From: Mariprofundaceae bacterium
Lineage (GTDB): Bacteria; Pseudomonadota; Zetaproteobacteria; Mariprofundales; Mariprofundaceae
Assembly: GCA_030950875.1 (NCBI GenBank)
Contig: JAUZQS010000090.1
Location: 1 to 5,197, forward strand
Length of the DNA: 5,197 bases
Direction of reading: 5' to 3'
The translations under genes and the position numbers were made by a program. Below the pieces are notes generated by a model that searched no databases, was not told the DNA's origin, and worked only from the letters and a program-made list of their open reading frames with translations. Positions 1-5,197 of the stretch are shown here, piece after piece (the stretch's first letter is position 1; the number at the start of each line of letters is the position of its first letter).

Positions 1-23
1 CGAATCGACGCCCGTTCGACTCC

Positions 24-43
24 CCCACGGCTAAAGCCATGGG
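24..43. repeat. Imperfect hairpin with TAAA loop (REP-like palindrome)
   Basis: The arms CCACGGC and GCCATGG flank a TAAA loop. With the outermost C-G pair this gives 7 paired positions out of 8, with one C/A mismatch. From memory, GGCTAAAGCC-centred palindromes are common between genes in Planctomycetes, but I cannot check that here. It lies in the non-coding stretch before the ruvB fragment and could be a dispersed repeat or part of a terminator. There is no T-run after it, so a classical intrinsic terminator is unlikely. Confidence 0.4.
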
Positions 44-61
44 CCACCTAACCTAATGTGT

Positions 62-1246
62 TTACACCGGTTCAAAACCGGTGCCACATGGCGCGACGGA
101 CCGCGTTAGATTGAAAGCATGACCAGGTATGGCACGTGACCGACTGATAAGCGGGCAGAATCGATCCGGCGATGAACCGGTGGACACCGCTCTGCGCCCC
201 AAGCAGCTAAACGAGATGATCGGGCAGCGGGGTGTGCTCGACAAGCTCGACATCGCCATGGCGGCCGCCCGTAAACCAACCCATACCGCTTCAGCGGCAG
301 CTTGTTGCAGATTGAGTGATTCATCACTGTTGATGGCAGAGCCTGTTTGTATGGCTTGTGCTGTATATTTTTCGGGTGTGCGGATATTGCTATAACGATG
401 CGTACCACCATCTTGCATGTCCCACTTTCCTGAGGCACCTGCGCCGATACCTATATAATCGTGATAGAGCCAATAACCATCATTGTGACGGCAATAGTGA
501 TTGGCTTTGGCAAAGTTTGATATTTCATAGGCTTGATAGCCAGCTGATGCTAATTTACACCGTGTTTCCTGAAAAAACGCTAGAGATGCTTCATCATTGG
601 GAAGTTTATAGGGTGAAGAAGCATGGCGTGTTGCAAGCTTGGTGTGTGGCTCAACGGTGAGTTGATAGCAAGATAGGTGTTCAGGATTGAGTTGTAGGGC
701 ACTCGCCAATGTTTGTTGCCATTGTTTTAATGTTTGGTGAGGTAATCCGTACATAAAATCTAGGTTGATATTGTTAAAACCCGCGTTACGTGCGGCATCA
801 AAGGCTTGATAAACATCATCACTGCCATGAATACGTTCCAGCCATTGCAACTCACGATGTTCCAAGCTTTGGACACCCATAGATAAACGATTGATGCCTG
901 CCTGATAAAAGCCTTGAAAGGCTTGCATATCAACGGTTCCAGGGTTGGCTTCAAGGCTTATCTCAATATTATCTTCAAAACCAAATAGGTTTTGTGCATG
1001 CTCTAAAACCTTGGCAATCAGGCTTGCAGGAGCAAGAGATGGCGTGCCTCCCCCGAAGAAAATGCTGTGCAATTTACGGTTTTGGTACTGTTGTTGTTGT
1101 GACCAATGTGTAAGTTCGGTGATCAAGGCTTGTTGGTAGGCTAACCAATCGGGTTGTGTGCGAACATGGGAATTGAAGTCACAGTAATGACACTTGTGAA
1201 TGCAATAAGGGATATGGATGTAAAGTAAGAGCGGGCTTTGGGGCAC
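62..1246 (-). CDS. hemW: HemW-type radical-SAM heme chaperone; genuine only over about 269-1246, C-terminus replaced by unrelated sequence
   Basis: HemW is a radical-SAM protein related to the oxygen-independent coproporphyrinogen oxidase HemN, but it works as a heme-binding chaperone that delivers heme to membrane respiratory enzymes. Visible motifs are the 4Fe-4S ligands C15, C19 and C22 (CxxxCxxC), the GGGTPS SAM-binding motif at 65-70, and HNDGYW at 254-259, the HNxxYW motif typical of HemW. A YIGIGAGAS segment follows. The frame starts with GTG, 2 bases after the rng stop; the next residues match the usual start of the family (PLxLYIHIPxC), so GTG is the right start and translation is probably coupled to rng. 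Family similarity ends at GLR (residue 326). Residues 327-394 are antisense of the ruvB fragment and its upstream region, so the usual C-terminal domain of about 50-60 residues is lost. The 394-residue length looks normal only by chance (E. coli HemW has 378). The product as encoded is probably not functional. Confidence 0.85.
   Translation of the reverse strand: MPQSPLLLYIHIPYCIHKCHYCDFNSHVRTQPDWLAYQQALITELTHWSQQQQYQNRKLHSIFFGGGTPSLAPASLIAKVLEHAQNLFGFEDNIEISLEANPGTVDMQAFQGFYQAGINRLSMGVQSLEHRELQWLERIHGSDDVYQAFDAARNAGFNNINLDFMYGLPHQTLKQWQQTLASALQLNPEHLSCYQLTVEPHTKLATRHASSPYKLPNDEASLAFFQETRCKLASAGYQAYEISNFAKANHYCRHNDGYWLYHDYIGIGAGASGKWDMQDGGTHRYSNIRTPEKYTAQAIQTGSAINSDESLNLQQAAAEAVWVGLRAAAMAMSSLSSTPRCPIISFSCLGRRAVSTGSSPDRFCPLISRSRAIPGHAFNLTRSVAPCGTGFEPV
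65..83. repeat. Perfect 8-bp inverted repeat (hairpin) upstream of ruvB fragment
   Basis: CACCGGTT and AACCGGTG pair perfectly around the loop CAA. It lies 45 bases before the ruvB start, inside the foreign-looking GC-rich stretch. The shape suits a REP-type repeat or a structured 5' region. No poly-T follows on the + strand. Together with the hairpin at 24-43 it is the only structure in the 128 bases before ruvB, where I see no convincing gene, tRNA or promoter. Confidence 0.5.
129..275 (+). CDS. ruvB: Holliday junction branch-migration helicase RuvB, N-terminal fragment cut by a chimeric join
   Basis: RuvB is the AAA+ motor of the RuvABC complex, which drives branch migration of Holliday junctions in recombinational repair. 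From ATG 129 the product has the typical RuvB opening: RLISG near residues 5-9, then ALRPKQLNEMIGQ at 21-33 and an amphipathic helix ending in AAARK near 49. RuvB proteins have LRP...IGQ here, normally followed by RGEPL and the Walker A loop GPPGLGKTT. All of that is missing: after about base 272-275 the frame reads antisense hemW and has no RuvB similarity, up to a stop near 395. Only about 49 of an expected 330-360 residues are present. No strong Shine-Dalgarno is seen; AGG sits very close to the ATG. The high GC and the style of the N-terminus differ from the rest of the window and suggest another organism, possibly a planctomycete (inference). The family call is firm; whether the gene is broken in nature or only in the assembly is not. 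Confidence 0.75.
266..276. other. Chimeric junction between ruvB (+) and hemW (-)
   Basis: RuvB-like coding on the + strand remains recognisable to codon 48-49 (bases 270-275). HemW-like coding on the - strand is recognisable up to residue 326 of its GLR motif (bases 269-271). The two therefore meet, and may overlap by a few bases, around CCCGTAAACC. GC content is about 61% on the left and about 45% on the right. Two truncated housekeeping genes joined tail to tail inside their reading frames indicate an artificial or very recent join. An assembly or amplification chimera is the likeliest cause. Confidence 0.8.
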
Positions 1247-1248
1247 GG

Positions 1249-2772
1249 TTAAAGTAGGGCAATCTCAAAGTGCTCAGGATCAAGTTGCGAATCAGTCTTT
1301 AAGGCAATTTGTTTATCCAAGAACGCTTCTAAGCGTGCGACTTGCTCGCTTTCTTCGCCCAAGAGAACATCAATCAATTTGGGATGGGCAATAATCATTA
1401 GTTTTTCACATGGGTAAGCACGTGCCTCGGCGACGACCTCGCGAAACAGTTGATAACAAATCGTTGTTGGACTTTTGGTATAGCCAACACTTTCACAGCG
1501 AGAACATTCATTTAAGAGGATACGTCCCAGTGAGTCACGGGTACGCTTGCGTGTCATTTCCACCAGCCCCAAGGATGATAGTTGTACGACATTGGTTTTG
1601 GTTTTATCTCGGGTGAGTGCTTCTTCGAGAACTTCTAGCATACGTACTTTATTTTCTTCTTCGTGCATGTCGATAAAGTCGACAACAATAATGCCGCCAA
1701 GGTTGCGTAGACGCAGTTGGTGTACAATTTCATGGATAGCTTCAAGATTGGTTTTAAACCCAGTTTCTTCCATGCTCCGAGAACGTACAAAGGAGCCAGA
1801 GTTTACATCAATGGCAATCAGGGCTTCGGTTTGGTCAATGACAATATGCCCCCCTGATTTGAGTGAGACTTTGCGTTTTAAAGCACGATCCAATTCTTCT
1901 TCCACACCATAGACATCAAAAATAGGCCGATCACCTGGATAATAATACAAGCGTTTGGCAACTTCGGGCATAAAGTTATCGGCAAACTTTTTCATGCTTT
2001 GATACGTTTCACGGGAATCAATATGGATTTTCTGAACTTCATCATCGACATAGTCACGCATGACACGCAGATGCAGACTCAGTTCAGCATGAATCACAGA
2101 GCCTGTAATAGTATTGTTACTACGCGTTTCAATATCGCTCCATAGGCGGGTTAAAAAATTTAAATCATCTTGTAACTCTTCTTTGCTATGGCCTTCGGCG
2201 ACGGTGCGAATAATGAGACCTGCATTGTCAGGGCGAATGTCGTTAGCGATGGTGAGTAATCGCTCACGTTCTTCTTGCCCTTCCATGCGGCGTGCAATGC
2301 CGACATGTTCAAGTGAAGGAAGGTAAACCAGATAACGACCAGCAAGACTCAATAAACTGGTCAGGCGCGGGCCTTTGGATGCAATAGGGTCTTTGGAGAC
2401 TTGAACCAGAATATCCTGACCTTCACGAACCAGGGTGTTGATAGGCGGAATAATACGATGGCGTGGTACAGTGTTTTCAGCATCATTGCCGTCGCCGTTA
2501 TTTTTTTCACCTTCAGTGCTATCATCCTCTAATGGCTCTGTTTCAGGTGCGGCAATATCACCAGCATATAGAAAACCTGATTTTGCCATGCCGATATCAA
2601 CAAACGCAGCTTGAATACCAGGTAAAACACGTTGCACACGGCCTTTGTAAATATTGCCTTTTAAACCGCGTTCTCGTTCGCGTTCAATATATACTTCTTC
2701 AGCGAGCCCATTTTCGATACGCGCAATCCGTGTTTCGAAAGGTGATGTGTTTACCAGTAGTTCGACGGTCAT
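1249..2772 (-). CDS. rng: Ribonuclease G (RNase E/G family)
   Basis: RNase G is a cytoplasmic, 5'-monophosphate-sensing endoribonuclease that matures the 5' end of 16S rRNA and helps degrade mRNA. At 507 residues it is close to E. coli RNase G (489) and lacks the long C-terminal degradosome scaffold of RNase E. An S1 RNA-binding domain starts around residue 38 (GNIYKGRVQRVLPGIQAAFVD). It carries an acidic low-complexity insertion at about 75-105, roughly 16 residues longer than the E. coli loop. The DNase I-like catalytic core holds the expected Mg-binding aspartates D322 (IDVNSG) and D365 (VVDFIDM). The zinc-link cysteines C423 and C426 (CSRC), used in dimerisation, are present. LGLVEMTRKRTR at 401-412 is highly characteristic. 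The ATG overlaps the maf stop as ATGA, and GGAG lies 8 bases before it, so translation is coupled to maf. It is the third gene of rsmE-maf-rng-hemW; maf-rng adjacency is also found in E. coli. Confidence 0.95.
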   Translation of the reverse strand: MTVELLVNTSPFETRIARIENGLAEEVYIERERERGLKGNIYKGRVQRVLPGIQAAFVDIGMAKSGFLYAGDIAAPETEPLEDDSTEGEKNNGDGNDAENTVPRHRIIPPINTLVREGQDILVQVSKDPIASKGPRLTSLLSLAGRYLVYLPSLEHVGIARRMEGQEERERLLTIANDIRPDNAGLIIRTVAEGHSKEELQDDLNFLTRLWSDIETRSNNTITGSVIHAELSLHLRVMRDYVDDEVQKIHIDSRETYQSMKKFADNFMPEVAKRLYYYPGDRPIFDVYGVEEELDRALKRKVSLKSGGHIVIDQTEALIAIDVNSGSFVRSRSMEETGFKTNLEAIHEIVHQLRLRNLGGIIVVDFIDMHEEENKVRMLEVLEEALTRDKTKTNVVQLSSLGLVEMTRKRTRDSLGRILLNECSRCESVGYTKSPTTICYQLFREVVAEARAYPCEKLMIIAHPKLIDVLLGEESEQVARLEAFLDKQIALKTDSQLDPEHFEIALL

Positions 2773-3326
2773 AATAATGGCTCCAATTTTTTTAACATGT
2801 TTAAGGTTTGGCTGACAGGCAGACCAATGACATTATCGAGTGGCCCGTCGACCTGTGTAATAAAACTCGCAGCACCGGCTTGAATAGCATATGCCCCGGC
2901 TTTATCCAAAACATCATTGTGTGCCAAATAAATATCCAATTCGCTGTCACTAATATCGCGAAACTGCACATGGGTGATGACGCACTCGCTGAGAATGCGC
3001 TCACCTAGACGTACACATACAGCAGTAAGTACAGATTGCCGCTGTCCTGAGAGCTTTTGCAGCATGTGTTTAGCATGAGCTAAATCATTGGGTTGCCCCA
3101 AGGCTTCACCGTGTAAGGATACCAGTGTATCCGCTGCAATAATGGGTCTATCGTCTACGGGGCATGCTTTGGCTTTTTCTTGGCATAAGCGCACGACCAT
3201 ATCAGGCACGCTTTCATTGTTAAAAGGTGTTTCATCAATATGACTGGGCATAACCTCCACGGCTAGGCCAGCACATTGCAATAATTGCAGGCGGCGTGGT
3301 GATTTTGATGCGAGAATGACTTCCAT
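2769..3326 (-). CDS. maf: Maf-family nucleoside triphosphate pyrophosphatase, YhdE-like (dTTP/UTP type)
   Basis: Maf proteins hydrolyse dTTP, UTP and modified nucleotides to monophosphates, a house-cleaning role; older literature calls Maf a septum-formation inhibitor. The 185-residue length is normal. Motifs in order are the phosphate-binding ILASKSPRR at 4-12, DE at 31-32, the catalytic-region lysine K51 in EKA, AADT with D66, LSGQRQSVLTAV at 92-103, DKAGAYAIQ at 141-149 and NVIGLP at 165-170. DKAGAYxIQ is typical of the YhdE (dTTP/UTP) branch rather than the YceF (m7GTP) branch, so the specificity is inferred from that. One oddity is GQP at 77-79, where the family usually has G/E-K-P, so a conserved lysine is replaced by Q78. 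The start lies 9 bases after the rsmE stop and has no clear Shine-Dalgarno. The stop TGA overlaps the rng start. An A7 run lies five codons before the stop. Confidence 0.93.
   Translation of the reverse strand: MEVILASKSPRRLQLLQCAGLAVEVMPSHIDETPFNNESVPDMVVRLCQEKAKACPVDDRPIIAADTLVSLHGEALGQPNDLAHAKHMLQKLSGQRQSVLTAVCVRLGERILSECVITHVQFRDISDSELDIYLAHNDVLDKAGAYAIQAGAASFITQVDGPLDNVIGLPVSQTLNMLKKLEPLL
2776..2787 (-). promoter_or_regulatory. Ribosome binding site for rng, inside the maf 3' end
   Basis: Read on the - strand, TTGGAG lies before the rng ATG with 8 bases between GGAG and the start codon. It sits inside the last codons of maf and just after the A7 run. This is the clearest Shine-Dalgarno sequence in the leftward operon and supports the rng start at 2772. 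Confidence 0.6.
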
Positions 3327-3335
3327 GGGGCAATG

Positions 3336-4058
3336 CTAACCGAACAAGCTTTGTGTTGCAGCGAGTAGGGCAGGCGCGGCTGTTTCGGTACGCATAATAC
3401 GTGAGCCAAACGTTAATGTTTGGAAGCCGATAGTTTTTAATGTTCTTAAATCATCATGGCTCCAGCCGCCTTCAGGGCCAACTGCAAAGCTGATGGCCGA
3501 TGCCTGGGAAAGCGTGTCACGAACCTCAGTCCAAGGTTTGGCTTGATGGGGGTGTAGGGCAAATGATTGACCGATGCATTGAGCATCACTTAAGCGATTG
3601 CACCAGTGCAGTGTTGGGATATGTGTGCGCTCACTTTGCTCTGCAGCTTCAATAATAATGCGTTGCCAGCGTTCTAAACGTTTTTCCAGTTTTGGGCCTG
3701 ATAGTTTAAGTGCGGCACGTTGACTATTGGCAATTTGGAAGCTGGCAGCACCCAGTTCCGTGCCTTTTTGCAAGACAGTTTCGATTTTTTCACTTTTATT
3801 GGCGCACTGAATAATGTGAATAGGCAGGCTCAGTTCTCTTGAAACATCGTGAAATTGTTCGATGTAACAGCTCGATAACTGTTTGGACAATTGATCGACT
3901 ACAGCCTTATATTCACCGCCTTGTCCATTGAAAAGGGTGATTGCATCGCCTTCATGTAAGCGCATGACATGGCGAAGGTAATGCCCTACATTATTGGGTA
4001 ATATAGTACTCTGACCTTCGGATAAAGGTTGATTGGTGTAAATGCGACAATGTGCCAT
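3336..4058 (-). CDS. rsmE: 16S rRNA (uracil-1498-N3)-methyltransferase RsmE
   Basis: RsmE is a SPOUT-class, SAM-dependent enzyme that methylates N3 of U1498 in 16S rRNA near the decoding centre, acting on the 30S subunit. With the start chosen here it has 240 residues (E. coli 243). An N-terminal PUA-like RNA-binding part begins MAHCRIYTNQPL, matching the family's RIY...PL opening, and HYLRHVMRLHEGD follows near 26-38. The catalytic domain has KSEKIETVLQKGTELG at 88-103, EAAEQSER at 137-144, the SAM-binding GPEGG at 194-198 and the knot motif GSRIMRTETA at 218-227. The frame is open upstream to an ATG at 4301, but those 81 extra residues have no family counterpart and run antisense through the 5' part of ubiC. 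A start at 4127 would add 23 residues and is also less likely. No strong Shine-Dalgarno is visible. It is the first gene of the leftward operon. Confidence 0.93.
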   Translation of the reverse strand: MAHCRIYTNQPLSEGQSTILPNNVGHYLRHVMRLHEGDAITLFNGQGGEYKAVVDQLSKQLSSCYIEQFHDVSRELSLPIHIIQCANKSEKIETVLQKGTELGAASFQIANSQRAALKLSGPKLEKRLERWQRIIIEAAEQSERTHIPTLHWCNRLSDAQCIGQSFALHPHQAKPWTEVRDTLSQASAISFAVGPEGGWSHDDLRTLKTIGFQTLTFGSRIMRTETAAPALLAATQSLFG

Positions 4059-4086
4059 GAGGCGGATTGCATAGAAAAGTTGTGAG

Positions 4087-4112
4087 ATAAGCAAGTGTAC
4101 AAGACTGCTTAT
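4087..4112. repeat. Inverted repeat ATAAGCA-N12-TGCTTAT, operator-like
   Basis: The perfect 7-bp arms at 4087-4093 and 4106-4112 are separated by 12 bases. Arm centres are 19 bases apart, about two helical turns, which suits a dimeric DNA-binding protein. It lies near the middle of the rsmE/ubiC divergent region, and its right arm overlaps the candidate -10 of rsmE. No regulator gene is in the window, so a regulatory role is inferred from placement only. Confidence 0.35.
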
Positions 4113-4137
4113 ATGAAACTTGACCATGTTAGGTCTA
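4108..4137 (-). promoter_or_regulatory. Candidate sigma70-type promoter for the rsmE-maf-rng-hemW operon
   Basis: On the - strand TAGACC (4 of 6 to TTGACA) is followed after 18 bases by TATAAG (5 of 6 to TATAAT, at 4113-4108). Transcription would start near 4100, giving a 5' leader of about 42 bases before the rsmE ATG. It is the best match on this strand in the divergent region. Matches of this quality also occur by chance, so this is an inference. Confidence 0.35.
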
Positions 4138-4147
4138 GCTTCATGAT
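4120..4147 (+). promoter_or_regulatory. Candidate promoter for ubiC-ubiA
   Basis: TTGACC at 4120-4125 (5 of 6 to consensus) and CATGAT at 4142-4147 (4 of 6) are 16 bases apart. Transcription would start close to 4154, the ubiC ATG itself, implying a leaderless or very short-leader mRNA. It overlaps the -35 side of the opposing rsmE promoter. The -10 is weak, so confidence is low. Confidence 0.25.
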
Positions 4148-4153
4148 GCGGGT

Positions 4154-4708
4154 ATGTTTTCAATGCAGTGGGATAAACAAACGTGGTGTCCAATTCGCGA
4201 ATGGCAACTTGCCAATATGGATATAGATAAAAATATGTCAGCGGTACTAACCGTAACAACCTCTTTAACACGTTTTTTAGAGCGGCATTTTCATATGGCA
4301 CTGACAGTACAGCTGCATGAACAATTTCTAGATAAGGTTACAGCTTCGGAAGCAGAGCTTCTGAGGTGTGAATGTGCTGCACCAGCCATTCGTAGGCAGG
4401 TATCATTATTGCACCGTGGCTCGGTGATGTTTGATGCCGAATCAGTATTGCCTCTGGAAGGATTACCCAAAGCATTAATGGATGAACTACAAGTTGGTAA
4501 GCGCCCATTGGCTAATTTATTATTGGATCAAGGACTGTCTCTGGCACGTTCTGATTTGAGTGTAACACAGGTGGAGCGCGGAGTGTGCGCAGGACGTTGG
4601 GCACGGCGCTCTGTATTACGTTCAGCAAGTGGTACGCAAGCCTTGGTTGTAGAAGTGTTTCAGGCTGAATTTTGGTCGCGTTTGCAATCGCTAACAATGC
4701 GAAAATAA
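4154..4708 (+). CDS. ubiC: Chorismate pyruvate-lyase UbiC
   Basis: UbiC removes pyruvate from chorismate to give 4-hydroxybenzoate, the first dedicated step of ubiquinone synthesis, in the cytoplasm. The 184-residue product aligns along its length with E. coli UbiC (165). SLTRFLE at 37-43 corresponds to the family's S(L/M)T-R region. IRRQVSLL holds R81, matching the substrate-binding arginine (E. coli R76). VGKRPLANLLL at 114-124 matches LGKTPLGRYLF. AGRWARRSVLR at 146-156 matches GLWGRRSRLRL. VVEVF holds E167, matching the catalytic glutamate E155. Overall identity to E. coli looks low, as is usual for this family, but the active-site residues are kept. ATG 4154 and ATG 4163 are both possible starts; neither has a good Shine-Dalgarno, and the conserved region begins after both. 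The neighbour ubiA uses its product directly, which strengthens the call. Confidence 0.88.
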   Translation: MFSMQWDKQTWCPIREWQLANMDIDKNMSAVLTVTTSLTRFLERHFHMALTVQLHEQFLDKVTASEAELLRCECAAPAIRRQVSLLHRGSVMFDAESVLPLEGLPKALMDELQVGKRPLANLLLDQGLSLARSDLSVTQVERGVCAGRWARRSVLRSASGTQALVVEVFQAEFWSRLQSLTMRK

Positions 4709-4709
4709 C

Positions 4710-5197
4710 GTGACAATTCATCCAATTGGTTCGTGGCGTGATTGGTTGAACCTGATGCGAGTGGATAAACCTGTCGGTTATTACTTGCTCTTATGGCCAA
4801 CTTTATGGGGTTTGTTCGCAGCCTCTGGTGGGCATCCATCATGGCTGAATGTATGGGTGTTTGTTGGAGGTGTGGTCTTGATGCGCTCGGCGGGATGCGT
4901 GATAAATGATTATGCCGATAGGGGTTTTGACCCGCATGTTGAGCGTACAAAACAACGACCGATTGCGGCAGGAAAAGTATCACCCAAGGCCGCGTTGGTG
5001 GGCTTTACCGCTATGTTGTTGCTGGCTTTTATTCTTGTGTTGCAAACATCGCTGTTGATTGTTGAACTGGCTGTTGTGGGTGTTGTTTTGGCAGCTTTTT
5101 ATCCGTTTATGAAGCGTTTCACCCATTTTCCACAAGCTTGGCTAGGCATGGCTTTTGGTTGGGGGGCAGTCATGGCATGGGCTGCGGAAACAGGCTC
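4710..5197 (+). CDS. ubiA: 4-hydroxybenzoate polyprenyltransferase UbiA, 5' part (runs off the window)
   Basis: UbiA is an inner-membrane prenyltransferase that attaches the polyprenyl chain to C3 of 4-hydroxybenzoate, the step after UbiC. The frame starts with GTG, one base after the ubiC stop, and stays open to the window end: 162 codons of an expected 285-290. LMRVDKPVGYYLLLWPTLW at 15-33 is the hallmark N-terminal region. NDYADRGFDPHVERT at 66-80 is the first Asp-rich motif (NDxxDxxxD...RT) that binds Mg-diphosphate, followed by RP. YPFMKRFTHFPQ at 131-142 matches YPFMKRYTHLPQ of E. coli. Hydrophobic segments around 45-65, 95-120 and 118-133 fit transmembrane helices. The second Asp-rich motif lies beyond the window. 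GTG is preferred over ATG 4755 because it leaves 15 residues before MRVDKP, close to E. coli. No clear Shine-Dalgarno is present, so coupling to ubiC is likely. Confidence 0.93.
   Translation, partial: MTIHPIGSWRDWLNLMRVDKPVGYYLLLWPTLWGLFAASGGHPSWLNVWVFVGGVVLMRSAGCVINDYADRGFDPHVERTKQRPIAAGKVSPKAALVGFTAMLLLAFILVLQTSLLIVELAVVGVVLAAFYPFMKRFTHFPQAWLGMAFGWGAVMAWAAETG

Noticed and set aside
1..26. A tRNA 3' end, suggested by GTTCGACTC resembling a T-loop
   Set aside because: The bases flanking the loop (GCCCG and CCCCC) do not pair as a T-stem, and no acceptor stem or CCA end can be placed.
261..268. A NotI site (GCGGCCGC) next to the chimeric join, suggesting a cloning scar
   Set aside because: The bases read naturally as Ala-Ala-Ala codons of RuvB and the RuvB similarity continues past the site, so it is probably coincidence. 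A cloning origin cannot be fully excluded.
129..395. An 88-residue novel protein on the + strand
   Set aside because: The first 48-49 residues are RuvB and the rest is antisense hemW; it is a product of the join.
1410..2774. Several open frames of 60-121 residues on the + strand opposite rng
   Set aside because: They are antisense shadows of a well-conserved RNase G gene, with no family motifs or ribosome binding sites.
2787..2793. The T7 run on the + strand as an intrinsic terminator
   Set aside because: It is inside maf coding sequence, no GC-rich hairpin precedes it, and no + strand transcript is expected there.
4059..4301. An 81-residue N-terminal extension of RsmE, from an ATG at 4301
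   Set aside because: RsmE proteins begin at the RIY motif near their N-terminus. The extension has no family match and is the antisense of the ubiC 5' coding region and the promoter region.
4512..4983. Leftward open frames opposite ubiC and ubiA
   Set aside because: They are antisense to genes with clear family motifs and have compositions without recognisable domains.

Overview
The window is about 95% a normal proteobacterial chromosome segment (about 270-5197). It is joined at its left end to about 270 bases that look as if they come from another organism. The main part holds two divergent operons. The leftward one is rsmE-maf-rng-hemW: 16S rRNA methyltransferase, house-cleaning nucleotide pyrophosphatase, RNase G, and a HemW-type radical-SAM heme chaperone. 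The rightward one is ubiC-ubiA, the first two dedicated steps of ubiquinone synthesis. Having both UbiC and UbiA points to a ubiquinone-making proteobacterium. The GC content is moderate (roughly 45% in the stretches I tallied). A gamma- or zetaproteobacterium fits, but I cannot fix the lineage from sequence alone.

Layout. Bases 1-128 are GC-rich, contain two palindromic hairpins and no recognisable gene. Bases 129 to about 275 encode the first 48-49 residues of RuvB on the + strand (about 61% GC over 1-270). Near 269-275 the RuvB similarity stops and hemW, read on the other strand, begins. hemW therefore lacks its own C-terminus, and its reading frame runs on by chance through antisense ruvB to a stop at 62-64. 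Then follow, all on the - strand, hemW (GTG start at 1246), rng (1249-2772), maf (2769-3326) and rsmE (3336-4058). Spacings are 2 bp, a 4-bp ATGA overlap and 9 bp, so this is a compact operon. A 95-bp divergent intergenic region (4059-4153) carries a plausible rsmE promoter and an inverted repeat. ubiC (4154-4708) and ubiA (GTG at 4710, cut by the window end) run rightward, 1 bp apart.

How the genes work together. RsmE and RNase G both act on 16S rRNA, by base methylation and 5'-end processing. Maf removes non-canonical or excess nucleotides. HemW handles heme delivery. UbiC makes 4-hydroxybenzoate and UbiA prenylates it at the membrane, feeding the respiratory quinone pool.

No mobile element, CRISPR array, RNA gene or unknown defence system is visible. 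The items most worth a second look are the chimeric join near 270, an in-phase A7 slippery heptamer that could fuse Maf to RNase G by a -1 frameshift, and the inverted repeat over the putative rsmE promoter.
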